Source: Bradyrhizobiaceae bacterium
GTDB lineage: Bacteria; Pseudomonadota; Alphaproteobacteria; Rhizobiales; Hyphomicrobiaceae
Length of the DNA stretch: 20,869 nucleotides
Assembly (NCBI GenBank): GCA_947475855.1
Contig: CANJPN010000031.1
Span: 1-20,869 of the forward strand
Direction of reading: 5' to 3'
Positions 6,963-13,187 of the stretch are shown here, one piece after another (within the stretch, counting starts at the first letter, position 1; each line of letters begins with the position of its first letter). Both the position numbers and the translations under genes were made by a program. Under the pieces are notes generated by a model. The model was given only the letters and a program-made list of their open reading frames with translations, was not told where the DNA came from and did no database searches.

Positions 6963-8009
6963 TCACCGCGGCCTGAAGATCGAGTTGAAGTCGGCGGTGG
7001 CTTTCTTTTCTTCGTCGCCGGTGAGATTGACCGGGACGAGCTTGTGGCCGTCAAGGCGTTTCCACAGGTCGGGCGGGTTCGGCGTGATGTCGGTGCGAAC
7101 GGGGATGCGGCCGGCGTGGGTGAGCTTGCCCTGGCCTTCGCGGCTCATCAGGAAGTTCGCGGCGAGCAGCGCCGTCGAAGGACGCGGCGCGCGTGCGGAT
7201 ATGCCGACGGCGCCGTAGATCACCACCAGCGGGTCGATGATCCAATAATCCGTGGGGCCGCCATTCATGGCGACGTTGTTGGTCAGATTGATGTAGTTCG
7301 ACACCGCAAGCCAGTACTCGCCGAGACCGATCTGGCGGGCGAGAGCCAGATGTCCGTCGACCAGTGTCGGTTTCAAATTGGCGGCAATCGCCGCCAGGAA
7401 CTTGCGCGCGCGCGCTTCCCCGTGGTGGCGGACCTGGCCGACGAGCCACTGCTCATCGTGCACGTCGATGGCGACCTTGCCGGCCCAGTCCTTCCGCTCG
7501 GCGAACTCCTCATAGGACTTTGGCAGTGTCGCTGCGTCGACGTGCTTGGCGTTGTAGGAAGGCGCGCAGATGTTGGAATAGACGCCGTACCAGCGATTGC
7601 CAGGTCCGAAGGCCACCTTGGGATAGTCCTTCGCCTGCAACGGATCGAAGGGCGTCAGGAACTCCTGCGGCAAGCGGCCGACCGCCGTCGTGACGACGAT
7701 GTCCCACGAACGCTGCTGTGCGCGTGCCTCGAGTGCAATGCGGCCGATGATGGCCGTGTCGGACGCGCGGACGTAATCGACGCGGATGCCTGCGGCGGTC
7801 TCGAAGTCCTTCCAAAGCGGTAGGGCTTCGGGCTCGTTCACCGAGGAATAAACGGTGAGCGAGCCGCCCTCGGCCTTGGCTTTGGCGAGGAGCGAGGGTT
7901 CGAGCCAGGATGGCGGCGGCGATTGTGCCAAAGCGAGCGGCGCGGCGCCGAGAATGGCGGGTGCTGCGAGAGCGCCAGCACTGCCGATGAACCAGCGACG
8001 ATCCTGCAT
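6963..8009 (-). CDS. ABC-transporter periplasmic binding protein (iron/spermidine-type, family 1)
   Basis: The 348-aa protein from ATG 8009 begins MQDRRWFIGSAGALAAP, a twin-arginine-like signal peptide, cleaved near ALA-Q at residue 29. GGGGAGG upstream of 8009 decides against the ORF start at 8042. The mature protein has the bilobal binding fold of Fe(III)/putrescine-type proteins: GSLTVYSSVNEPEALPLWKD at the start, WDIVVTTAVG, a hinge near YGVYSNICAPSYNAKHV, and ANFLMSREGQGKL near the end. It would capture a metal complex or small solute outside the cytoplasm. No permease or ATPase gene adjoins it, so its transporter partner is elsewhere or absent. The ligand is unknown. Confidence 0.9.
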   Translation of the reverse strand: MQDRRWFIGSAGALAAPAILGAAPLALAQSPPPSWLEPSLLAKAKAEGGSLTVYSSVNEPEALPLWKDFETAAGIRVDYVRASDTAIIGRIALEARAQQRSWDIVVTTAVGRLPQEFLTPFDPLQAKDYPKVAFGPGNRWYGVYSNICAPSYNAKHVDAATLPKSYEEFAERKDWAGKVAIDVHDEQWLVGQVRHHGEARARKFLAAIAANLKPTLVDGHLALARQIGLGEYWLAVSNYINLTNNVAMNGGPTDYWIIDPLVVIYGAVGISARAPRPSTALLAANFLMSREGQGKLTHAGRIPVRTDITPNPPDLWKRLDGHKLVPVNLTGDEEKKATADFNSIFRPR

Positions 8010-8055
8010 CGAAACCTCCCCGCGCGACATCGCATATCGCACCGAGAGAGATTCC

Positions 8056-8117
8056 TAGAGCATCATCCAACCAGACGGAATAGCTTTCGCGAACCGCTGG
8101 TCGGATAAAGATGCTCT
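8056..8117. repeat. Imperfect inverted repeat, AGAGCATC..GATGCTCT family
   Basis: AGAGCATC (8057-8064) pairs with GATGCTCT (8110-8117). ATCCAACCAG (8065-8074) pairs with CTGGTCGGAT (8097-8106) with one mismatch. TAGAGCA recurs directly at 8131-8137. It resembles a common rhizobial intergenic repeat that starts TAGAGCATGATC (recollection). It lies between the GYF_2 gene and the downstream ABC binding-protein gene, both minus strand. Confidence 0.65.
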
Positions 8118-8140
8118 GAATTCTAATGACTAGAGCAGTT

Positions 8141-9511
8141 TCAACCGCCGACGAGGGGCTTCAGGCTTTCGGCCAGCAGTCGTGTCTGCAATTCCTGGTC
8201 CTTCATTGCCAATTGCGTGGAGAACCAATCCTGGACGAGCGTGCACACCTTGTCGGGCAGCGTCGTCGACAGCTTTTGCGGATCGGAGAACGTCGCCAGA
8301 TCCTGCTGCGACCAACCGCGATTCTTCGTCAGATCCTCGGTCAAGGCATCGTAGTCGGTGCGACGGGTGTTGGGGTGAACCTTGCGGCTGCCACGCGCGT
8401 CGACGACGCCCGAGAATACCGCGATCATCTGCTTCTGCAGCGTCTCGGCGAAGGCCGGCGTCTTGGATAGCTCGATCATGAAGGGGCTGGCTTCGCCATG
8501 CGTTATGAACGCGTAGCACGTCGCGCCGTCGCGTGAGCCGAGCTGCTTGAGATTCGTCACAAAGGAGGTAGCCATCGCGCGCAGGTGTTCGGGCGACGAC
8601 TGCAAGGCGGCAAGCGCATTGCGCCGGCGCAGCGTGACGATGACGTTGACGAAATACTGGGTGATGTAGCGTTCATCCTGCTTCTGGATGCGCATCTTCT
8701 CCACTTCGCCGACGATCTCCTGGTACCAGTCGGCGAACTCGCGCTTCAGGTAGCGCCACACCGCGATATTCTGCAGCGAGGCGTCGATCTCGGCCTTGGT
8801 TTCACCCGCCGCCATGTAAGGCGCCGTGCGGAAAGTTTCGGTCGATTGGCCGCCGCTGATGGCCGTCGTGAGCACCGTGCCGATAGCCGAAGCGCCGGTA
8901 ACAAGCGTCCGGTTCTGCCATGCGAACCAGCCGAGGCCGCCGGCAATCAAGAGGACCGCGAATGCCGCCGTAGCCATGCCGATCCAGCCGCGCTTGCGGT
9001 CTGGCGCGGGCTCGTCGATCTGGTCCTCCTCATCGAGGTGAGGAGCAGATAAGTTTGCTTGCGGCCCCCGATCGAGAGGCCCTGGGGCCGGCTCGGCCGA
9101 CAATCCCGCCGAAAACTCATGCTGATGTCCAGATTGGGTACCAGCCGTCTTGTTATAGCCGGCGTCGGCACGCATCGGTTCGGCCCAGGCGGCACTTTCA
9201 ACGGACACCTGGCTTGGAGCGGTTGCGGCAACAGCCGCAGCGGGAGGGGCAACAATCGCAGGGGCGGGGGCCGCTACGACTGGAGTAGCCGCCACGGCCG
9301 GCGCGGCCGGCGGCGCGGGCTTGGGCCCGAAACTGTCGGGGAAGGCCTGCTGGCCGGTCTGCCATTCGGTGAAGCGGGCGCACCAGACGAGATCTGTCGG
9401 GCGGAGGTGGCCAAGCTCGAGGAACTTGCGCAACTCCACATCTGAAATAGGTCCATGTTGCGTGCCCTCGCGCGCAATGTACCATTCGATCGCTGGCGGA
9501 TTGCCCGACAT
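8141..9511 (-). CDS. GYF_2 (DUF4339) domain membrane protein, C-terminal domain unassigned
   Basis: Starting at ATG 9511 the protein has 456 aa. Residues 9-60 form a GYF_2 domain: EWYIAREGTQHGPISDVELR, then DLVWCARFTEW, the expected Trp/Gly-Pro/Trp pattern. A long Ala/Pro-rich linker (about 62-175) follows, then a transmembrane helix (about 176-196, GMATAAFAVLLIAGGLGWFA) preceded by RKR. This predicts the GYF_2 domain inside and about 255 residues outside the membrane. The C-terminal part is helical-looking and not recognised; CYAFITHGEASPF is its most distinctive stretch. GYF_2 domains are thought to bind Pro-rich peptides. A TTG at 9520 is an alternative start; ribosome-site evidence is ambiguous. 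It appears monocistronic. Confidence 0.85.
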   Translation of the reverse strand: MSGNPPAIEWYIAREGTQHGPISDVELRKFLELGHLRPTDLVWCARFTEWQTGQQAFPDSFGPKPAPPAAPAVAATPVVAAPAPAIVAPPAAAVAATAPSQVSVESAAWAEPMRADAGYNKTAGTQSGHQHEFSAGLSAEPAPGPLDRGPQANLSAPHLDEEDQIDEPAPDRKRGWIGMATAAFAVLLIAGGLGWFAWQNRTLVTGASAIGTVLTTAISGGQSTETFRTAPYMAAGETKAEIDASLQNIAVWRYLKREFADWYQEIVGEVEKMRIQKQDERYITQYFVNVIVTLRRRNALAALQSSPEHLRAMATSFVTNLKQLGSRDGATCYAFITHGEASPFMIELSKTPAFAETLQKQMIAVFSGVVDARGSRKVHPNTRRTDYDALTEDLTKNRGWSQQDLATFSDPQKLSTTLPDKVCTLVQDWFSTQLAMKDQELQTRLLAESLKPLVGG

Positions 9512-9520
9512 TGCTCCCAA

Positions 9521-9903
9521 TCGCCCCTTGGCCTCTCAACTTACGTATTGCAGGCCCCTCACACGGCCCCGCAGCCTTGCCGCAACCCGATCCGCAGCTT
9601 GGCCCACATTGCCAATCCCCGCGGGCTGCACCCTGGTCCTGCTCCACGCCACAAGCCGCTGCGGCAGATGTATAGTGGGGTACACCGAAGACCCCAAACC
9701 CCTAGTACCGCGTCTGGGATAATGGCGGTGCATTTCATCACAAACAAGGCAGCCGGGCGGCGAGATCGACAAACATCTGTGAGAATATCGCGGCGACAGT
9801 CGAACATCCGGCCTGTGCCCTCCCCTTGCATCGACGACCGGCCCCGTCCGTTAGGCGGCCGCCGCCCCACCGGCCCGTGTTGCAGGCACCTGATTTCGAT
9901 GCC
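9521..9903. other. Intergenic region without supported gene
   Basis: The stretch between the GYF_2 gene and the tRNA promoter has long open frames on both strands, but their Arg/Pro/Ser/His-rich compositions look like GC-bias artefacts and none has a convincing ribosome site. I see no gene in it. Confidence 0.5.
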
Positions 9904-9932
9904 TTGCCCTCTGACCGCGCTGCGCTTATGGT
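9904..9932 (+). promoter_or_regulatory. Candidate sigma-70 promoter for tRNA-Gln
   Basis: TTGCCC (9904-9909) and TATGGT (9927-9932) are separated by 17 bp. They would start transcription near 9939, about 38 bases before the mature tRNA 5' end. The boxes are imperfect, but the spacing and placement fit. Confidence 0.4.
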
Positions 9933-9976
9933 CCGCGCCGCGCAAGGAGAGTTCCGCGCGCATTCTCCTCGTGTCA

Positions 9977-10051
9977 TGGGGCGTAGCCAAGCGGTAAGGC
10001 AACGGATTTTGATTCCGTCATGCGAAGGTTCGATCCCTTCCGCCCCAGCCA
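9977..10051 (+). tRNA. tRNA-Gln (anticodon TTG), CCA encoded
   Basis: The cloverleaf is complete. The acceptor stem TGGGGCG (9977-9983) pairs with CGCCCCA (10041-10047). The anticodon stem ACGGA/TCCGT (10002-10006 with 10014-10018) encloses loop TTTTGAT with anticodon TTG at 10009-10011. The T-stem GAAGG/CCTTC encloses TTCGATC. The discriminator G10048 is followed by an encoded CCA. It reads CAA, and CAG by wobble. Confidence 0.96.
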
Positions 10052-10059
10052 ATGATTTC

Positions 10060-10077
10060 AATTGGTTAAATCCAATT
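10060..10077 (+). terminator. Possible hairpin ending the tRNA-Gln transcript
   Basis: AATTGG (10060-10065) and CCAATT (10072-10077) form a 6-bp AU-rich stem with an AT-rich loop, nine bases past the CCA end. There is no T-run, so it may be a processing stem or chance. Confidence 0.25.
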
Positions 10078-10257
10078 CGCACGGATGGAAAGTGCGCCAC
10101 GCGGGTGGATTGTGAGCGACATTCAAAATTCGGGCTCGGCGGCATCCGGTCATGGAGCCACGACGGGTCGCATCACATGGGACACGCGGCTTAAACCGGC
10201 GATCCAGGCGCTCCGTGCTCGCTGCATCTCGTCACTACGAAATCCATAGGATTTCAA

Positions 10258-10413
10258 TCAGCGCCGTGGCGCGATCGTAAAGCCCAGTGTCGTTGCAATC
10301 GACGACAGCTCGCGCAACTTATTCACAGCTTTGCGCTTGTCCGGAGTCTTTCCGGATTTCAGCAGCTCTGCAATCTCCGAGAGCAGCCTTTGTATCTCGC
10401 CCAGCTCATGCAT
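10258..10413 (-). CDS. Small hypothetical protein, 51 aa
   Basis: This ORF runs from ATG 10413 to a TGA at 10258-10260 and is preceded by GGTGGAGG five bases before the ATG. The product starts MHELGEIQRLLSEIAELLKS and ends SSIATTLGFTIAPRR. The N-terminal half is a strongly amphipathic helix with Leu/Ile at heptad-like spacing (a short coiled coil is possible). A Lys/Arg-rich segment GKTPDKRKAVNKLRE follows. The ribosome site and composition argue that it is real. No function is recognised; dimerising nucleic-acid or protein adaptor is only a guess. It lies between tRNA-Gln and the 168-bp repeat element. Confidence 0.65.
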   Translation of the reverse strand: MHELGEIQRLLSEIAELLKSGKTPDKRKAVNKLRELSSIATTLGFTIAPRR

Positions 10414-10539
10414 CTCAGCCTCCACCGGTGAGCGGCCCCGATATTGGAGCCTACCCGCAGGCTTTCACATCCCAGTCCGGACGTCGTGCAACTGCCACGT
10501 GGAGGCAGGGCCGAGAGACCCCACAGTCCGCGATTCCGG

Positions 10540-10707
10540 CTAGTGTGGCGTCGCGCCTCAATTGACTGATGGGTGCGGCAACGATGGCGTCAATTAAGGC
10601 GCGATGAACGCCACACTCAGCATATGATTTAACTAGTGGCCCTTGTGTCGCGCCAAAATCGAACCCGGTCGCAGCCATGATACGATTTTGGCGCGACGGG
10701 CCACTAG
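10540..10707. mobile_element. 168-bp MITE-like element, copy A
   Basis: The element begins CTAGTGTGGCG and ends GGGCCACTAG. It consists of two imperfect palindromes: 10541-10617 (AGTGTGGCG.. with ..CGCCACACT) and 10634-10707 (CTAGTGGCCC.. with ..GGGCCACTAG, including a CGCGCCAAAATCG/CGATTTTGGCGCG stem). The reverse complement of 12503-12670 has the same length and about 16 mismatches by hand alignment with no gap. No coding capacity is seen. CTAG at both ends may include a target duplication. Its right end overlaps the stop codon of the 67-aa gene. Confidence 0.75.
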
Positions 10708-10907
10708 GAAGAGGTGTGAACCGCCAGTTGGCTCTCCAGGGCGATACGCTCGAACACCTCCGCAGTGTTTTTGATCTGGTACTGCAGCTCGCGCCCTGCC
10801 GCGGGAAGCAGGCGCGTGATCTTGTAGGTGCCTGATGGCACCGACACCTGCAGCTTGTCCGGGACGAACTCGACAAGCTGCCCAAGCCTGAATTTATGAC
10901 GCGCCAT
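10704..10907 (-). CDS. Conserved-type hypothetical protein, 67 aa
   Basis: ATG 10907 is preceded by GAGGACAG. The product begins MARHKFRLGQLVEFVPDK and continues with SGTYKITRLLPAAGRELQYQ and IKNTAEVFERIALESQL, giving a small beta-rich domain of a kind I recall as common, uncharacterised small proteins in Bradyrhizobium-type genomes. The last residues (HTSS) are encoded immediately beside the 168-bp repeat, and the TAG stop (10704-10706) is part of the repeat's CTAG end. Insertion of the repeat may therefore have replaced the original C-terminus. No function is known. Confidence 0.8.
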   Translation of the reverse strand: MARHKFRLGQLVEFVPDKLQVSVPSGTYKITRLLPAAGRELQYQIKNTAEVFERIALESQLAVHTSS

Positions 10908-10938
10908 CTGTCCTCGTTACCGCTCGTGATGCCGCCGT

Positions 10939-11070
10939 TCAGCGGGCCTTCTTTCCGGGCTTGACCTTGGCGGCTGGCGCAAAGATCGAGGCAGGCGCCG
11001 TCGCTACCTTCGGCTTGTCGGACTTGGGCTTGCGCTTCTCGCGATTGCCCTTCATTTGACTTTTAGCCAT
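10939..11070 (-). CDS. Small basic hypothetical protein, 43 aa
   Basis: ATG 11070 follows GGGGAAAG. The product, starting MAKSQMKGNREKRKPKSDKP, is rich in Lys, Arg and Pro with a central Ala-rich SIFAPA segment and a basic end. Very similar short MAKxQxxxNRExxKPK proteins are, from memory, widespread in Hyphomicrobiales without known role. Its charge suggests nucleic-acid or ribosome contact, but that is a guess. It lies 31 bp upstream of the 67-aa gene on the same strand, so they may be cotranscribed. Confidence 0.75.
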   Translation of the reverse strand: MAKSQMKGNREKRKPKSDKPKVATAPASIFAPAAKVKPGKKAR

Positions 11071-11115
11071 GAGCTTTCCCCGCTGCAGGTTGAATTCTGA
11101 TAGGCCGAGCTGCGA

Positions 11116-11469
11116 CTAAGGCTTGGCTGCGACAAGCATCTCGGCACAGCTGTTGGCCATTGCCGTATCCACGGACGCCGTGCCTGGCATTGCAGCCCAG
11201 CCGCCCTTCGACACGAATGTGCCCTGCTCCCAGGATTTTGCTTTCTTCAGCTCGGCGAGTTGCGACGATGCATCTTTGCCGCGGTTGAAGTTATCAACGC
11301 AGATGGGGGCAAGCGCGGCGACCACAGCCTTTGAAACCTGCTGCTTCACCAAGGCTTCCGACGCGCTGCTGGTAACCCATCCGCCCCAACTGAAACCGAC
11401 TATCGCTACAGCGGCGGCTCCACAGACAGCGCCCCAGAGTGCTGGCTGCAATTCTTCAGGTAGTTGCAT
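11116..11469 (-). CDS. Hypothetical single-span membrane protein, 117 aa
   Basis: From ATG 11469 the protein starts MQLPEELQPALWGAVCGAAA. One transmembrane segment (about residues 10-32, ending GFSWGGWV) precedes a roughly 85-residue domain with two conserved-looking Cys (ALAPICVDNF and MANSCAEML) and a KSWEQGTFVSKGGWAAMPG segment. Proteins of this type occur in Bradyrhizobium relatives (recollection) and lack a known role. The ORF extends upstream to 11532, but that basic, Gln-rich leader is unlikely to be translated. The ribosome site at the chosen start is weak (GAGAAAG, somewhat distant). Confidence 0.75.
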   Translation of the reverse strand: MQLPEELQPALWGAVCGAAAVAIVGFSWGGWVTSSASEALVKQQVSKAVVAALAPICVDNFNRGKDASSQLAELKKAKSWEQGTFVSKGGWAAMPGTASVDTAMANSCAEMLVAAKP

Positions 11470-11604
11470 CGCGGTTTTCTTTCTCAATGGCGGTTGCTGC
11501 CGGCAGCGTCGGCGAATCTGCCACAGATGCAAGCTAGGCCTACTATGCGGCCGCCATACTGATCTGAGTTAGCGACAAGGCAGATACTTCACTCGACTAC
11601 TGCT

Positions 11605-12333
11605 TCAGGTTCGAGTGACAGGATCCTGCTTCTCGAAGCCACCGAGGTGCTCCAGCGCTGTCACATCGTGAATGACAACCTGCCCGCCCTTGAGCGTCAT
11701 CAGCCCGAGTTCTCGAAGTTGGCGGAGTACTCGATTGACGTGGATCGCGCTCAGCCCAAGCGCGTCGGCGAGAACGTACTGATTGAGCGGGCAGGCGTAC
11801 GTCGTTTCACTGGCCAACCCGACCAGTCGCAAGCGCTCGCCCAGCTCGAGGAAAAAATTGGCCGTCCGCTCCAGAGCGCTGCGGCGGCCGATATTCACCA
11901 GGTGCTCCACGACCATGGCTTCCTCACGCGAGGCAGCCCACAAGATCGCAGCGCCAAGCCGCGGAAACTCATTGAAGATGCCGATCATCCGGGATGCGTC
12001 GACCCCACTGACGGTTGCCTCCGTCAACGCCGAGAACGAGTGATCCGACGTTCGCAACAGCACGCTTCGCAGGCCGATGCAGTCTCCCGGGATCGGAAAG
12101 CCGATAATCTGCCGGTTGCCATCGCGCATGCTCTTGAAGCTGCATGCCCAACCCGCTTGAAGAATGAAGGCCTTATGTCCGGTCTGGCCTTCCTGCACGA
12201 GCGCGTGGCCGATCTTCACGCTGGTTGGCCTCGATTGAAGCCTGGTCAAGCAGTCCAGCTCTCCGTAGGAGAGTTGAACGAACGTGTTCAGTTTTGCCGC
12301 GAGCCGGTCAGCCGCCGCCTGCATGACGCACAT
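11605..12333 (-). CDS. Crp/Fnr-family transcriptional regulator
   Basis: This 242-aa protein has an N-terminal cyclic-nucleotide-binding-type beta barrel (about 20-135; VKIGHALVQEGQTGHKAFIL and GFPIPGDCIG). A long dimerisation helix (about 130-160) follows, then a C-terminal winged helix-turn-helix (about 183-225; LADALGLSAIHVNRVLRQLR). No N-terminal Cys cluster for an Fe-S centre is visible, so it is not a classical Fnr; the effector is unknown. GGAAAGG lies just before ATG 12333; ATG 12324 is an alternative start. The gene lies between the two inverted 168-bp elements. Its targets cannot be told from the sequence. Confidence 0.93.
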   Translation of the reverse strand: MCVMQAAADRLAAKLNTFVQLSYGELDCLTRLQSRPTSVKIGHALVQEGQTGHKAFILQAGWACSFKSMRDGNRQIIGFPIPGDCIGLRSVLLRTSDHSFSALTEATVSGVDASRMIGIFNEFPRLGAAILWAASREEAMVVEHLVNIGRRSALERTANFFLELGERLRLVGLASETTYACPLNQYVLADALGLSAIHVNRVLRQLRELGLMTLKGGQVVIHDVTALEHLGGFEKQDPVTRT

Positions 12334-12502
12334 TACCTTTCCGGTTCAAGCTCGAGTCTTTAACCTGGACGACCACGAAAACGATCTACACTCAGAGAGG
12401 TTCCAAGCCCTCCCAAGGGCTTTCAGCGATGCTCAGAAAAAGTTCTGGCTATGTCGCAGAACCGGGCGGATCGTCGGTCGTGTCGATTTCGCCGAGACAA
12501 CA
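12334..12502. other. Upstream region of the Crp/Fnr gene, no gene seen
   Basis: This noncoding stretch runs from the regulator start to the inner edge of element B and should contain the regulator's promoter. I could not pick a convincing promoter or a clear Crp-type palindrome. Confidence 0.4.
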
Positions 12503-12670
12503 CTAGTGGCCCGTCGCGCCAAAATCGTATCATGGCCGCGACCGGGTTCGATTTTGGCGCGGCACAAGGACCACCAGTTAAATCATTTTCTTGGTGTGGC
12601 GTTCATCGCGCCTTAAGTGACACCGTCCTTGCCGCACACATCAGTCAATCAAGTCGCGACGCCACACTAG
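12503..12670. mobile_element. 168-bp MITE-like element, copy B (inverted relative to copy A)
   Basis: It begins CTAGTGGCCCGTCGCGCC and ends CGCCACACTAG. It is the reverse-complement counterpart of 10540-10707: identical length, about 90% identity, mismatches spread over the whole length. The two-palindrome structure is retained although substitutions fall in both arms. With copy A it encloses 1,795 bp carrying four minus-strand genes. The outer flanks of the two copies show no shared duplication. Confidence 0.75.
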
Positions 12671-12761
12671 CATAGGTTAGTCTGTTTTGGTGGACGGCGA
12701 GCTAAGCTGCCCAATAACAGTGCGGCAACCCATGCCGCCGCTCCCTTGCGGACAGCACGCG

Positions 12762-13010
12762 ATGACCGAACCGACAGATATAAAGAGCACCGCGCCAGGC
12801 GTTGCAGCGCTCTCGATCTGCGAATCCCTGCTGCTTGCCTTGTCCGACCTAAAGCTCATAAGTCCCCGGGAAGTCACCGGCATCCTGGAAGACGCGGCCG
12901 GTGCGCATCACGAAAATGGGACTGCGACGGCAAGCACTGAACTGGATCGAGAAGTGGTCATCGTCATCGATCGCATCATAGCTGCCGGGAAGACGAGCTT
13001 CCGGCCGTGA
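12762..13010 (+). CDS. Hypothetical protein, 82 aa
   Basis: ATG 12762 gives MTEPTDIKSTAPGVAALSIC, then ESLLLALSDLKLISPREVTG and a C-terminal helix LDREVVIVIDRIIAAGK. It is predicted helical and soluble. Similar uncharacterised proteins with a GxAxLSICESLLLAL core occur in rhizobia (recollection). The longer ORF start at 12687 (GTG) is possible, but its leader is rich in Pro and less protein-like. The ribosome site is weak. It precedes the topoisomerase gene by 177 bp on the same strand. Confidence 0.7.
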   Translation: MTEPTDIKSTAPGVAALSICESLLLALSDLKLISPREVTGILEDAAGAHHENGTATASTELDREVVIVIDRIIAAGKTSFRP

Positions 13011-13187
13011 ACGGCGATCCTCCGGCAAGCGCTCCGCTTTACCCGTGTCGAGCGCGGCACCCAGTCGCGATCCAGCTCGCACACCCGTGACCATCTTGCA
13101 TCGCTTTCTGCTGCGTCCACAGCAAGGCTCTGGATATCCACGCAGGGGCCGTTGGCAGCCCAGATGGTTTCGGGCAGCTTGGGCGGC

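Noticed and set aside
9559..10002. 147-aa minus-strand ORF overlapping tRNA-Gln
   Set aside because: It covers part of the tRNA and its promoter, has no ribosome site and no protein-like pattern.
10085..10249. 54-aa plus-strand ORF after tRNA-Gln
   Set aside because: It has no clear ribosome site and only moderate third-position GC; a GTG start at 10112 has a weak site. Not enough support to call it a gene.
11647..12363. 238-aa plus-strand ORF opposite the Crp/Fnr regulator
   Set aside because: The minus-strand frame encodes recognisable cyclic-nucleotide and helix-turn-helix domains; the plus frame shows none.
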